64,000 nt of DNA, taken from assembly GCA_963663285.2 (NCBI GenBank), contig CAXXNI010000002.1, positions 124,001 through 188,000 of the forward strand, in the 5' to 3' direction. Below the pieces are notes generated by a model. It saw only the letters and a program-made list of their open reading frames with translations. It was not told the origin of the DNA and made no database searches. Within the stretch, counting starts at the first letter, position 1, and each line of letters begins with the position of its first letter. Shown piece after piece: positions 26,432 through 35,269 of the stretch. Source of the DNA: CAXXOK01 sp963663285 (GTDB taxonomy: Bacteria > Bacillota > Clostridia > Christensenellales > Aristaeellaceae). A program made the position numbers and the translations under genes.

Positions 26432-27329
26432 AATTTAATAGGATGGTCATCAACGCCATGCGGGGGGGGCAACTGCGCCGGATGGACTCGAACGTTTTGC
26501 TGTCACGAAATCTCAAGATAGCGCATTATGTGTTATAGAGTATGGCAGCAACGATAACAATACGGATTGAGCACAAGCCACCCATCATCCGGAAGACTGC
26601 GCGCGCCACTGTGGAGCCTTCTGTGTTTTCTAAGAAGCTGGTGGAGCTCAACATGCGTATTGAATGAAAAACATGAATCTCGTGCTCGTGACGCCATTGC
26701 CTTTACATACGGGAAATTCTTCAAATGGGTATTGCAAGTCCTGAATAGCGAAGCCATTGAAAAGCAAATGGCGTAGTGGAGAGCATTTATCATTGGCAAG
26801 AGCGCTGTGCAATTGTCATGCGCAATATAGCATATAAAATAAATCCCCTTGCTTGACGTGCGCGAAACAATGCTTGCAAATAGGGAATTTGCCCCCATGA
26901 ACTGAATCGATGGCATAGATTTAGCGGATGAAGAATACCGATTCGTCCGAATTCCCTTTGCATTACAATAGGCGGATGCCATACTGTAATGAAATAAACC
27001 TAGTCTTTAATAATAATTTTATTTTAATGATTGCCTCAACAAGTATAGAACCTGAATAGTGATAGGTTACAGCATGCGGACAGTGCAACAGAATCAGGCT
27101 TATTTTGGTTTTCCAAGCATTGATATCCCGTAGATTAGCATAATCGAGATAGCTGTTGCAAATTTCCGCGAGGGACTGGTACGAGCTGTGAAACAAGCGC
27201 ATTCAACATGTAACATATCAGTTATGTTAATTACGCTTTTTGATACAAGTCTGGTATTTGGACCATATACTACAATCAGAGAATAAGTTTGATATGGGTA
27301 GCGAATGGTAAAATAAGAAGGTTCAATAA
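26432..27329. other. Non-coding or decayed stretch
   Basis: About 900 bp with no intact gene. A short plus-strand open stretch ending at 26776 reads FTYGKFFKWVLQVLNSEAIE and could be a gene tail that I do not recognise. An out-of-frame start and stop-rich surroundings argue for decay. AT-rich sequence precedes the CotH gene. Confidence 0.4.
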
Positions 27330-29702
27330 ATGAAAAAAATAATTGGTTCCTGTCTTGTGATTATAATCTTTCTTTTCATCGGCAGTTCCTGTGCAGATGA
27401 GCTAAGTATTACATTCCAAATCAAAGGAAAATCAGGCACGAATATTAACATTGTTGATGTTAATGGCTTAAAATATCTTTTTCTTCCATCCTGTGCACGA
27501 ACTGAGCAATTGATTATTAATGATGATAAGTCAAGTAAGCTTTGTATCTACAACACCTCCGGAGATTGTATATGTATTGAGTCTGGCAAAGCCTTTTGTT
27601 TTTCTGCATTGTTTAACTCGACATCGGTTGAAAATAAGTATTCTCTCGTCGTCCAAAATGAAAATGGTAAAGATGAGAATATTGCGATAATGATTTCAGC
27701 AAATATTCGTACTATGTTTCTGCATAGTGATAATCCCACAAAAGAAGGACGCGCGTGGATTGAAGATTGTGATAATCACGAGCGAAGCGCAACCGGGCAT
27801 GTTGTTTTGTTACGCGCTGATGGAAGCGTAGTTTTCGACGGTAATTTGTCGGCAATAAGGGGCCGAGGTAATTCTACGTGGTTAGGCGAGCCTCCCGGCG
27901 GATCAGCAAGGGAAGATGATTATAAAAGACCCTATCAGATCAAGTTGGAAACCAAAGTAGATTTACTAGATACTGGTGACGAAAACGAAGCTAACAAACG
28001 CTGGCTTCTTTTAGCTGACTATTATGATTCAACACTCCTTCGGAATCGAATTGCATTGGATCTGGCTTTAGAACTGGGATTGTATGAGACATCACATTGC
28101 CAACCGGTTGATTTGTACTATGATGGAGAATATCGCGGTATGTACCTTCTAACCGAAAAGGTGGAGATTGGGACCGGCAGAATAGAAGTGATCGATTACG
28201 AAAAGATACTAGAGGAATGGAATGTTTTTGATGGAGTAAATTCACAAAAATATCAACAGATAAAAAATAACAATAAGTACGATGATACGATATATGCGGT
28301 AGAGGGAGTGGAAGATTTAAATGCAACGAATCTTGGCGGATATTTAATCGAATTGGACAATGGCTATGCTTCACAAGAAAAAGCGTATTTTACATTGCAA
28401 AGTGGTATGTTATTTGCTGTTAAAAGTCCGGAAAACGCTTCTGTGGCTATGGTTAAGTATATCAGTGAATTGTTTGAGGATTTCTATACAACCATCACAA
28501 ACGGAGGTGTAAACCCAGATAACGGTGTGTACTGGTTTTGCTATATTGATTCCGAAAGCCTTCTTCCGTATTATTGGATAAACGAATGGGCTAAAAATTC
28601 AGATATCTGGAGGTACTCCTCAACCTACTTTGTGCTACCCGAAAACTGCAGTACACTTAGAATGGGACCAGTATGGGATTTCGACTTCGCTTTTTATCCT
28701 ATGACACTCTACGATGGGAGCATCTCCGATGCAACTGGACTCATAAAAACAGAAGGAAGTATTGATGCTGCGCTACTACAGATTCCATCGTTTCAAACGC
28801 TCGCCAAGCGTTATTATAATGACGTTTTTGAGCCCGTCATTACCCAAATATTATTAGGGGATGTGAATACACAAGGCACTTATCTGCACTCGCTCGCTTG
28901 GTATTGGCAAGAAGAAGCTGCTTCTCGCGATATGAATGATGTGCTTTGGAACCCGTTTTCTGTTTTCGGGCGTATTGCGGCTCCGACGTATGAAGAGAAT
29001 TATTGTAACCTTCGATCCTATATAACCGATCGTACTGCGTGGCTTAAGCAAGAAACAGATTGTTGGATCAATGAAACGACAATTGATGCGATAAAAATAA
29101 CGCTTACAGCAAATTACGGAAATGCCGCGGAATCGCTCGATGCTATGGCGGATGGTATAAATGACGCTCTATTTGATGTATCTCTAAATAGTGTTCTTAT
29201 AAAAGCAGCTACAAAATCTGACTATGCCTTATGGTGTTCTGATGTCAATGTTAAGATAAATGGCGGTTATCATTTGGCTGATAATGCATCTCTGTTTATT
29301 AACAGCACACAAATTCCCTATCGAAAGAATCTTGATGATTCTATTACGGCGTGCGTTAAATTTGAAGACCCCTCCTATCGAAGAGCAGAGTATAATAACG
29401 TGGATTATGGTCTTACTTTTAACGCAGATTACTATATTACCCATTATCCGGAAATCGTTGCGGATGTAGGTAATGATCCTGATAGATTATTGTCTTATTA
29501 CGTAGAAAATGGCATCGCCGAAGGGCAGGCTGCCAATGCTTTTTTCAACCCTAAAGAAATTTTCGATTGTTTGCCCGATGTTGCTGAGATGCTTGGCGAG
29601 GATTATGAAATGATCACTTTTTTCTATCTTGAAGCCGGTTATCAGGACTGGATGAATCGGATGGGAAAAATTTTCAAACCAGTGGTAACTGCTTATAAGT
29701 AG
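27330..29702 (+). CDS. Secreted CotH-kinase-domain protein
   Basis: 790 residues. It has a signal peptide (MKKIIGSCLV to SSCADE; the cysteine is not in a good lipobox) and a beta-rich N-terminal region. The CotH domain spans about 150-510: RGRGNSTWLG, KRWLLLADYYDSTLLRNRIA, YRGMYLLTEKVEIG and GPVWDFDFAF, the motifs of CotH-type atypical protein kinases, which phosphorylate spore coat proteins in Bacillus. The last 90 residues carry ADYYITHYPEIVADVG and a second diverged copy, a repeat seen on secreted clostridial proteins. Codon use is markedly more AT-rich than that of the flanking operons, suggesting acquisition. It stands alone. Confidence 0.85.
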   Translation: MKKIIGSCLVIIIFLFIGSSCADELSITFQIKGKSGTNINIVDVNGLKYLFLPSCARTEQLIINDDKSSKLCIYNTSGDCICIESGKAFCFSALFNSTSVENKYSLVVQNENGKDENIAIMISANIRTMFLHSDNPTKEGRAWIEDCDNHERSATGHVVLLRADGSVVFDGNLSAIRGRGNSTWLGEPPGGSAREDDYKRPYQIKLETKVDLLDTGDENEANKRWLLLADYYDSTLLRNRIALDLALELGLYETSHCQPVDLYYDGEYRGMYLLTEKVEIGTGRIEVIDYEKILEEWNVFDGVNSQKYQQIKNNNKYDDTIYAVEGVEDLNATNLGGYLIELDNGYASQEKAYFTLQSGMLFAVKSPENASVAMVKYISELFEDFYTTITNGGVNPDNGVYWFCYIDSESLLPYYWINEWAKNSDIWRYSSTYFVLPENCSTLRMGPVWDFDFAFYPMTLYDGSISDATGLIKTEGSIDAALLQIPSFQTLAKRYYNDVFEPVITQILLGDVNTQGTYLHSLAWYWQEEAASRDMNDVLWNPFSVFGRIAAPTYEENYCNLRSYITDRTAWLKQETDCWINETTIDAIKITLTANYGNAAESLDAMADGINDALFDVSLNSVLIKAATKSDYALWCSDVNVKINGGYHLADNASLFINSTQIPYRKNLDDSITACVKFEDPSYRRAEYNNVDYGLTFNADYYITHYPEIVADVGNDPDRLLSYYVENGIAEGQAANAFFNPKEIFDCLPDVAEMLGEDYEMITFFYLEAGYQDWMNRMGKIFKPVVTAYK

Positions 29703-30067
29703 TATCGGCCAATCTCAAAAAATTTTCGTAACAATAGAGCCAGAAAGTAAGCATGATCAAACAACCCGTGGAGCAGGCGGGTGGGAACCAGCGTATTGTG
29801 AGGAAGTACCGTGTTATAGGCATGTTTGAACAATTGAGGTTGGGAATAGCGGGCGACGTTTACTGGTTCAATTGTATACGGTTGCATAGTATTCTCTGTT
29901 ATTGCTCTCCGGTTGCGTTCAGGGATACATATACCTTAATAATTCTACATGACGAGCTATTGACAATCCGATCTCAAATACAATTGATAAGATCATAAGA
30001 ATTTCTAAATCTTTACCTAAGCCATTAGGATTCCGATTATGGAATAATATTGTCTAAACCCCTTCAA
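29703..30067. other. Intergenic, no gene seen
   Basis: 365 bp between the CotH gene and the convergent VOC gene. No convincing open frame or strong hairpin. Confidence 0.5.
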
Positions 30068-30445
30068 TTATTGGTTTGGCGGGTTCTTTTCATCTTCCCA
30101 CAGACCAAACATATTACCTTCTGTATCAACACAAACAGCCAAATATCCCCATCCGGGAACGTTCATTTTGGGTTGTACGATTTTACCGCCTAATTCTTCA
30201 ACACGAACGCTGTAACTGTCAATATCCTCAACACCGATGTATACAGAGATTCTTTGAGATGAATCTCTGCGCATTCCCAAACCCCCGCCAACGCTCTTTT
30301 TTCCATTTAAATTTTCTGTTTCAATGAGGAAATAATCTGACATTCCCGGCGGTGCTTCGATCTTCCAATGGAACAATGATTCATAGAACTCCTTTGCTCT
30401 TTGGGGATTTTCTGTTGCAATATCAAAATGAACAATAGTTGGCAT
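30068..30445 (-). CDS. VOC-superfamily (glyoxalase-like) protein
   Basis: 125 residues from the ATG at 30445 (MPTIVHFDIA), chosen for AAGGAGG 7 nt upstream. One vicinal-oxygen-chelate module pair: IVHFDIATENPQRAKEFYESLF at the start and PGWGYLAVCVDTEGNMFGLWE at the end, with the metal-ligand-like His and Glu positions of the family. Such small proteins act as lyases, dioxygenases or antibiotic-binding proteins; function is not assignable. It is isolated in the decayed zone, with no operon partner. Confidence 0.8.
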   Translation of the reverse strand: MPTIVHFDIATENPQRAKEFYESLFHWKIEAPPGMSDYFLIETENLNGKKSVGGGLGMRRDSSQRISVYIGVEDIDSYSVRVEELGGKIVQPKMNVPGWGYLAVCVDTEGNMFGLWEDEKNPPNQ

Positions 30446-30823
30446 AAGGATACCTCCTTTTTCAGTCAGCAATGGGTTATCATATTAATAACAATTAGAT
30501 TATTCCCACTAACATATTAGAATAGGCGCATCTTTATCATTTTTGGTATTCTCATCCGACGGGCTAAATCTTTAGATCATTATTACGAAAGGAATGGTCT
30601 GTCGCAAATTGCTTCTGTAGAATACATGGATTAAGAAGAACAAGACGTATATTAACTTTTTTCCGGCATGTCCCTTTTCGGTTTTGACTCGTTCTCTAAT
30701 GGGATATCCAAACAATAAATGTCTGTACTGCTTGTTTCTTTTGCTGCTAATACTATACTCTTTTCCTAGTAAATTTTCAATCAGAGGACGCCAGAAACAA
30801 GATTGAACCTAGGGAATCATCAG
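30446..30823. other. Intergenic, no gene seen
   Basis: Low-GC stretch upstream of the VOC gene with no open frame that I can support. It leads into duplicated segment copy C. Confidence 0.5.
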
Positions 30824-30824
30824 C

Positions 30825-30960
30825 TTGAGCAATCCGCCGAAGCCTATGTGGGGGCGGGCTTCGACCTTATATATTTTATTGGATTCAAATTGAGCAAAAT
30901 CAATGGATTGCGTGTATTATGAAAGCACGTTTGTGATATGAAATACGGCGGGAAAATGGA
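30825..30960 (-). pseudogene. Rubrerythrin 3'-end remnant (copy C)
   Basis: Same decayed rubrerythrin tail as at 24932, recognisable from TTGAGCAATCCGCC and GCGGGCTTCG on the plus strand. It is more degraded than copy A. Confidence 0.5.
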
Positions 30961-31117
30961 AGGTACGCAAGCGTCCATTTAACGAATACCAATGAAGCGG
31001 CGCAGCCGTTTTGTCCCGTGATTGCATTGTCAAGAGATTACTGCCTACTGTAGAAAAATGGAAATCATGCTATAACCAAAAGAGATAAAACTTTATGTTG
31101 TGCTGATTTGAAATGAA

Positions 31118-31216
31118 GGATTGGTCCTTGCTGGAAGCAACGTATATAGGATTGATAAAGTCATACCTGTTAAGAAACGAATGCAGGCGTTGCTTGCTGA
31201 GTTGAGCTTGCCCTGA
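31118..31216 (+). pseudogene. Nitronate monooxygenase 3'-end remnant
   Basis: About 32 codons ending in TGA at 31214-31216 read AGSNVYRIDKVIPVKKRMQ and LLAELSLP, matching the last residues of the intact enzyme (VGSNVYRIDKIIPVKKLMQ). The upstream nine-tenths of the gene is deleted. Confidence 0.8.
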
Positions 31217-31456
31217 TGAATCAAGAGAGCATCATGAAAGCGATTCTTTACTTTCTGAATACGTGCAAGCCAGTGACGTGATACACGTTCATTTTAATCT
31301 GTGGCAAGTGGAGGAAAGCGGTTATTCAAGGAGATAAAGAAGTAAGTGTCATTTATACCGGTTTCTATTCATTTCATTTTTGTGTTCCTTTTGGAAGCCG
31401 GATTGGTATTTTCAACACGCGCTTTTGCATCCCAAGATTGACGATTTCCGAGCTGA

Positions 31457-31680
31457 TATGGGCGATATGAAGAGCGGATGGAAACACTAGAACAGGAAAA
31501 ACCCGAACGAACGGCAAAGCTGAAAATTATGAGTCGTTTTGTCGTGAGTATTCGTGGCAAGGCGGCTTTATTGACAAAGTTAGATGTGGTACTTTGGTCT
31601 GCGATTGTTGATAGCGTTATTGTATCCGAAGCGAGCGGAGTGGTTTTTACTTCAAGAATGAGATAGAGATAACAATATAA
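31457..31680 (+). pseudogene. Serine recombinase C-terminal remnant, frameshifted
   Basis: The frame from 31457 reads RYEERMETLEQEKPERTAKL, then LDVVLWSAIVDSVIV, the C-terminal tail pattern of large serine recombinases of integrative elements (basic coiled helix, LDxxLWxAxVDxVxV). The final strand continues in another frame: FKNEIEITI with stop at 31678-31680, so a frameshift lies near 31645. The catalytic N-terminal domain is absent. It is evidence of a lost mobile element in this zone. Confidence 0.65.
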
Positions 31681-31865
31681 AGACAGCAATATTACGTCGA
31701 GGATACGCAATTTCTATTTTTGATAGCATTTCTTATAACATTTAATCTGAAATTACTCTTTAAATTGACGGTTTCCCATTTTAGGTGGTATTATATTTAT
31801 ATAAAAAGCGATTATACAAATGACATAAGTGGGATTGGACATATTTCTACATAATTTTCTGCCTG

Positions 31866-32158
31866 TTCAGAGAAGACCAGCGTATGCACGCCCTGAAGAT
31901 TGCGGGTTTTGATGAGGTCATGCTCAAGGGAGACGATGAATGCAGTATGACTTATGTCGGCTTCGGCATCAATGGTAGACAGCGCTGCGTCAGGATTTGA
32001 AGGTGCGTACTGACTATTACCTATTCGCCCTCACCGATGCCCTGTGGCTGGAGCGCATCTACAGTCCTGTAAACACCTTTGGCGGAACCGGGAGAGAAGG
32101 AATATCCGGATGCATCATATGCTGGCATTGTGCAGCATGTGAATTGATACAAACCTGA
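31866..32158 (+). pseudogene. Broken gene remnant upstream of the Fbp-type operon
   Basis: Two open stretches in different frames. 31866-31974 reads EDQRMHALKIAGFDEVMLKG, like the start of a TIM-barrel sugar isomerase/epimerase-type protein. 31988-32158 reads LKVRTDYYLFALTDALWLER and ends at TGA. Base composition resembles the following transporter operon, so these may be decayed members of it. I cannot name the family securely. Confidence 0.4.
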
Positions 32159-32186
32159 CAAAAAAGTGGATTAAAAGGAGGCTACC

Positions 32187-33341
32187 ATGAAAAAACTGTT
32201 ATCCCTGGTATTGAGTATGCTTCTCATCCTCTGCACACTCCCGGCGTTGGCTACTCAGGAAGCAGTTGAGGAAGCGATTGGGGAGGCTCAAAGCCTGACC
32301 AATGAGCAGTTGGTAGAAAAGGCCCTGGCCGAGAAAGGTACGTTCATTGTCTATGGCAACACGAGCCGCATCATCACTGCACTGGAACAGTTCTCAGCCT
32401 TGTACGACATCCCGGGGGAAGGCAACAACCTCAAGGATGCCGAAATCTACACCAAACTGGAAATCGAGATCGATGGAAAAACCAAGGGAGCAGACATGGT
32501 ACTGATTCAGGACGGCGCTTCTCTGGACTACATGCTTAACAGCGGCTATTTGGTCAACTACGCACCCCCGGATATTGCGGAGAACCTGCCTGAGGAAGAC
32601 CGCTACCCGCTGGTTCACCAGTACATCAATAAGCTCTTCATCTACAACAACTTGGGAGAAAACGTGCCCGCAATCCACAACGTTTGGCAGTTGACTGAAG
32701 CAAACATGAAGGGGCGCGTGCTCTTTAAGAATCCTGAGAGCGAGCAGGTTAACATGAACTTCCTGGTCATGCTCACCAATGAATATTGGTCTGGCATGCT
32801 GGCACAGGCCTATGAGACGTACTTCGGAAAGCCCATTGAGCTGGGCGAGTATGAGAACGCAGGCTACATGTGGGTTGCCCAGTTCCTGGATAACTGCGTG
32901 TTTGGTTCCTCTGATACCACCCTTGCTGAGGAAATTAGTCAAACAACCGCGGCTGGTAAGATCGGCCTGTTTGTACTAAGCAAACTTCGCTCCTCCTCGG
33001 TGCTGACGGAGAACCTCACCGTGGGACAGTACGATGCCCAGGAAAAGGGTTACACGATTGAGCCTTTCGCAGGCTTTATGTACCCCATGTACGCACTGGT
33101 ATCCTCTGGTGCCACCCGACCCTACACCGCTATGTTGTTCATCAACTACCTTATGAGTTCGGAAGGATTTGAGCCCTGGGGCAAGAGCATCGGCGCCTAT
33201 TCTACCAACCCCGCCTTGCCGCCGTTGGAAGGCGATCTGGGGATCGGTGTTTGGAAAAACTGTCTGGTGTCTGAGGACCCGGCTTGGATATTGGAAAACT
33301 ATGAGGATGTTTCCACCTTTGTCACCAAGTACGTGAAATAA
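32187..33341 (+). CDS. Fbp-type ABC transporter substrate-binding protein
   Basis: 384 residues, signal peptide MKKLLSLVLS to PALATQE and AAAGGAGG before the ATG. The mature part has the type 2 periplasmic binding fold of the iron(III)/aminoethylphosphonate/thiamine group: GTFIVYGNTSRIITALEQF at the N-terminus, DMVLIQDGASLDYMLNSG and a C-terminal GFMYPMYALVSSGATRP. Fe(III)-binding members use a pair of tyrosines; I cannot confirm them here. It is the first gene of a three-gene operon with a double-length permease and an ATPase. A terminator-like hairpin follows directly. Confidence 0.8.
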   Translation: MKKLLSLVLSMLLILCTLPALATQEAVEEAIGEAQSLTNEQLVEKALAEKGTFIVYGNTSRIITALEQFSALYDIPGEGNNLKDAEIYTKLEIEIDGKTKGADMVLIQDGASLDYMLNSGYLVNYAPPDIAENLPEEDRYPLVHQYINKLFIYNNLGENVPAIHNVWQLTEANMKGRVLFKNPESEQVNMNFLVMLTNEYWSGMLAQAYETYFGKPIELGEYENAGYMWVAQFLDNCVFGSSDTTLAEEISQTTAAGKIGLFVLSKLRSSSVLTENLTVGQYDAQEKGYTIEPFAGFMYPMYALVSSGATRPYTAMLFINYLMSSEGFEPWGKSIGAYSTNPALPPLEGDLGIGVWKNCLVSEDPAWILENYEDVSTFVTKYVK

Positions 33342-33352
33342 ACCTGATAGGG

Positions 33353-33385
33353 GGCGGGGCGGCATACTGCCGTTCCGCCTTTTTT
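33353..33385 (+). terminator. Intrinsic-terminator hairpin between binding-protein and permease genes
   Basis: 12-bp stem GGCGGGGCGGCA (33353-33364) / TGCCGTTCCGCC (33368-33379) with two G-U pairs and a TAC loop, followed by six T. It is inside the operon, so partial read-through must feed the permease gene 16 nt further on. Confidence 0.8.
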
Positions 33386-33400
33386 CGAAAAAGGGGTATT

Positions 33401-35242
33401 ATGCATACGATACAGAAACGGCAAATCAGGCGAATGGGCCGTGAAACGCAGACATTTCTGTCTAAACCAGCCAATGTCATCCTAGTCATCTTTTTCCTTT
33501 TGTTATGCTTTTTAACCCTTTACCCCCTGCTTGTGCTGCTGCTGGAAACGATCACCGTCCACTCTGGGCGCGAAGCACGTGCTGTGGGCTTGCCCAAAGG
33601 CGCATATACGCTCTATAATTTCAACCGTCTGCTGATGACGCTGGACGATGGCGGTGCCAAGGGCATCTTCTTTTCCAACAGTTGGATTCAGTTTTATGAG
33701 CCCTTGCTCAACACCCTGGCAGTGGCTTTTACATCCTCTGCGGTCGCCATCCTCTTTGGCGGTGTGGTCGCCTGGTTTATCGCCCGCAGCAACTTGAAGT
33801 ATAAGAAATTCATCTCTGGGGTCTTCGTCTTCCCCTATATCATGCCTTCCTGGACACTGGCGTTGTTTTGGCAATCCTTCTTTAAAAACGAATACATCGG
33901 CACAGGCACATCCAACGGCATTCTGGCATCGGTGTTTGGTGTCTTTATGCCCGAATGGTTTGTTTACGGCTACTTCCCAATCAGTATTGTGCTTGGGCTG
34001 CATTACGCGCCCTTTGCCTACATCCTCATCGGTGGTATCCTTCGTAATATGGACGCAAACCTTGAGGAAGCCGCAACGGTGCTTAAAACCACTCGCTGGC
34101 GTCTGCTGCGACGGATTACCTTTCCCATTATCAAGCCGGCGGCGCTATCCACCTTCCTGCTGGTCTTTGCTTCCAGCATCAGCGCTTATGCAGTGCCCGT
34201 CTTTCTGGGCTCGCCAGTGCGTTACTACTTGTTATCCACTAAAATGAAATCACTCATGGATACTTATAGTGGACAGGCTTACATCATCGCTGCCGTGATG
34301 GTTCTCTTTGGTGTGGTTATCATGGGCATTAACCAGAAGATGACTGGTACGCGCAAGTCCTACATCACCGTTACCGGCAAATCCTCCCAGGTATCTATGG
34401 TCAACCTCAAGAAATGGAACCGCCCGGTTGCCGTGCTTCTGGTCATTATTATGCTACTTGTCGCCGTGCTGCCGTTGCTTACCTTTGCGATGGAATCGGT
34501 TATCATCAAGGCCGGCAATTACTCGCTGGGAAATATGACACTGGATTTCTGGATAGGACGAAACCTTGATTATCTGGATCAGGGAGATTCCAGCGGCATT
34601 CTGTTATCCGCCAAAGTGTGGAAGGCACTGGGCTATTCTCTGGCTTTGGCAGCTACCTGCGCCGTTGTAGCCGGTACCAGCGGTATGCTGCTGGGCTATG
34701 CTGTGGCTAAAAAGCGCGGCACCCGTCTGGCCAACACTGTCAACAGCCTGGCATTTTTCCCCTATTTGATGCCCGCACTTGCCTTTGGAGCCATCTACCT
34801 GGCCATGAGCGTACGAATTTCCTGGCTCAACGGTTTTGTACTGCTGGCGTTGATCGGTTCTGTCAAATATCTGCCCTTCGCTTCACGCTCGGGACTTAAC
34901 GCCATGTTGCAATTGTCAGGGGAGATTGAGGAAGCAGGGCAGATTTTGGGTATACACTGGTGGAAACGCATGACACGCATCATTTTTCCTATCCAAAAAA
35001 GTAGTTTGCTGTCGGGATACTTGCTGCCGCTGGTGTCGTGTATGCGCGAATTAAGCCTTTTTGTACTGTTGGTACCAACTAGCAATACCCTGCTGACCAC
35101 CATGCTCATGCAGTACTCCGAAAAAGGCTGGGCGCAGTTTGGCAGCGCTATTAACTTGCTGATTATCATAGTCGTCCTGCTGATCAGTTTTTTGGTCAAT
35201 AAGCTGACAGGCGCCTCTATCGATAAGGGAATCGGCGGCTAG
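33401..35242 (+). CDS. Fbp-type ABC transporter permease (two fused permease domains)
   Basis: 613 residues with about twelve hydrophobic segments in two homologous halves, each with an EAA loop (NLEEAATVLKTTRWRLLRRI in the first, GEIEEAGQILGIHWWKRM in the second). This double-length layout is characteristic of FbpB/SfuB and related iron or phosphonate permeases, where one polypeptide forms the whole channel. It lies 60 nt after the binding-protein gene, separated by the hairpin at 33353, and 27 nt before the ATPase. Confidence 0.88.
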   Translation: MHTIQKRQIRRMGRETQTFLSKPANVILVIFFLLLCFLTLYPLLVLLLETITVHSGREARAVGLPKGAYTLYNFNRLLMTLDDGGAKGIFFSNSWIQFYEPLLNTLAVAFTSSAVAILFGGVVAWFIARSNLKYKKFISGVFVFPYIMPSWTLALFWQSFFKNEYIGTGTSNGILASVFGVFMPEWFVYGYFPISIVLGLHYAPFAYILIGGILRNMDANLEEAATVLKTTRWRLLRRITFPIIKPAALSTFLLVFASSISAYAVPVFLGSPVRYYLLSTKMKSLMDTYSGQAYIIAAVMVLFGVVIMGINQKMTGTRKSYITVTGKSSQVSMVNLKKWNRPVAVLLVIIMLLVAVLPLLTFAMESVIIKAGNYSLGNMTLDFWIGRNLDYLDQGDSSGILLSAKVWKALGYSLALAATCAVVAGTSGMLLGYAVAKKRGTRLANTVNSLAFFPYLMPALAFGAIYLAMSVRISWLNGFVLLALIGSVKYLPFASRSGLNAMLQLSGEIEEAGQILGIHWWKRMTRIIFPIQKSSLLSGYLLPLVSCMRELSLFVLLVPTSNTLLTTMLMQYSEKGWAQFGSAINLLIIIVVLLISFLVNKLTGASIDKGIGG

Positions 35243-35269
35243 ATCTAATCATAGATAGGGGGATCATCA

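Larger units (their letters stand above)
30824..31325 (+). repeat. Duplicated segment, copy C (internally deleted)
   Basis: Degenerate copy of 24954-26431. Positions 30824-31118 match 24954-25246 and 31118-31325 match 26226-26431. At the junction, GGATT is shared by both deletion ends (GGGATT at 25244-25249 and 26225-26230 in copy A), implying a 981-bp deletion between short direct repeats. Confidence 0.8.
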
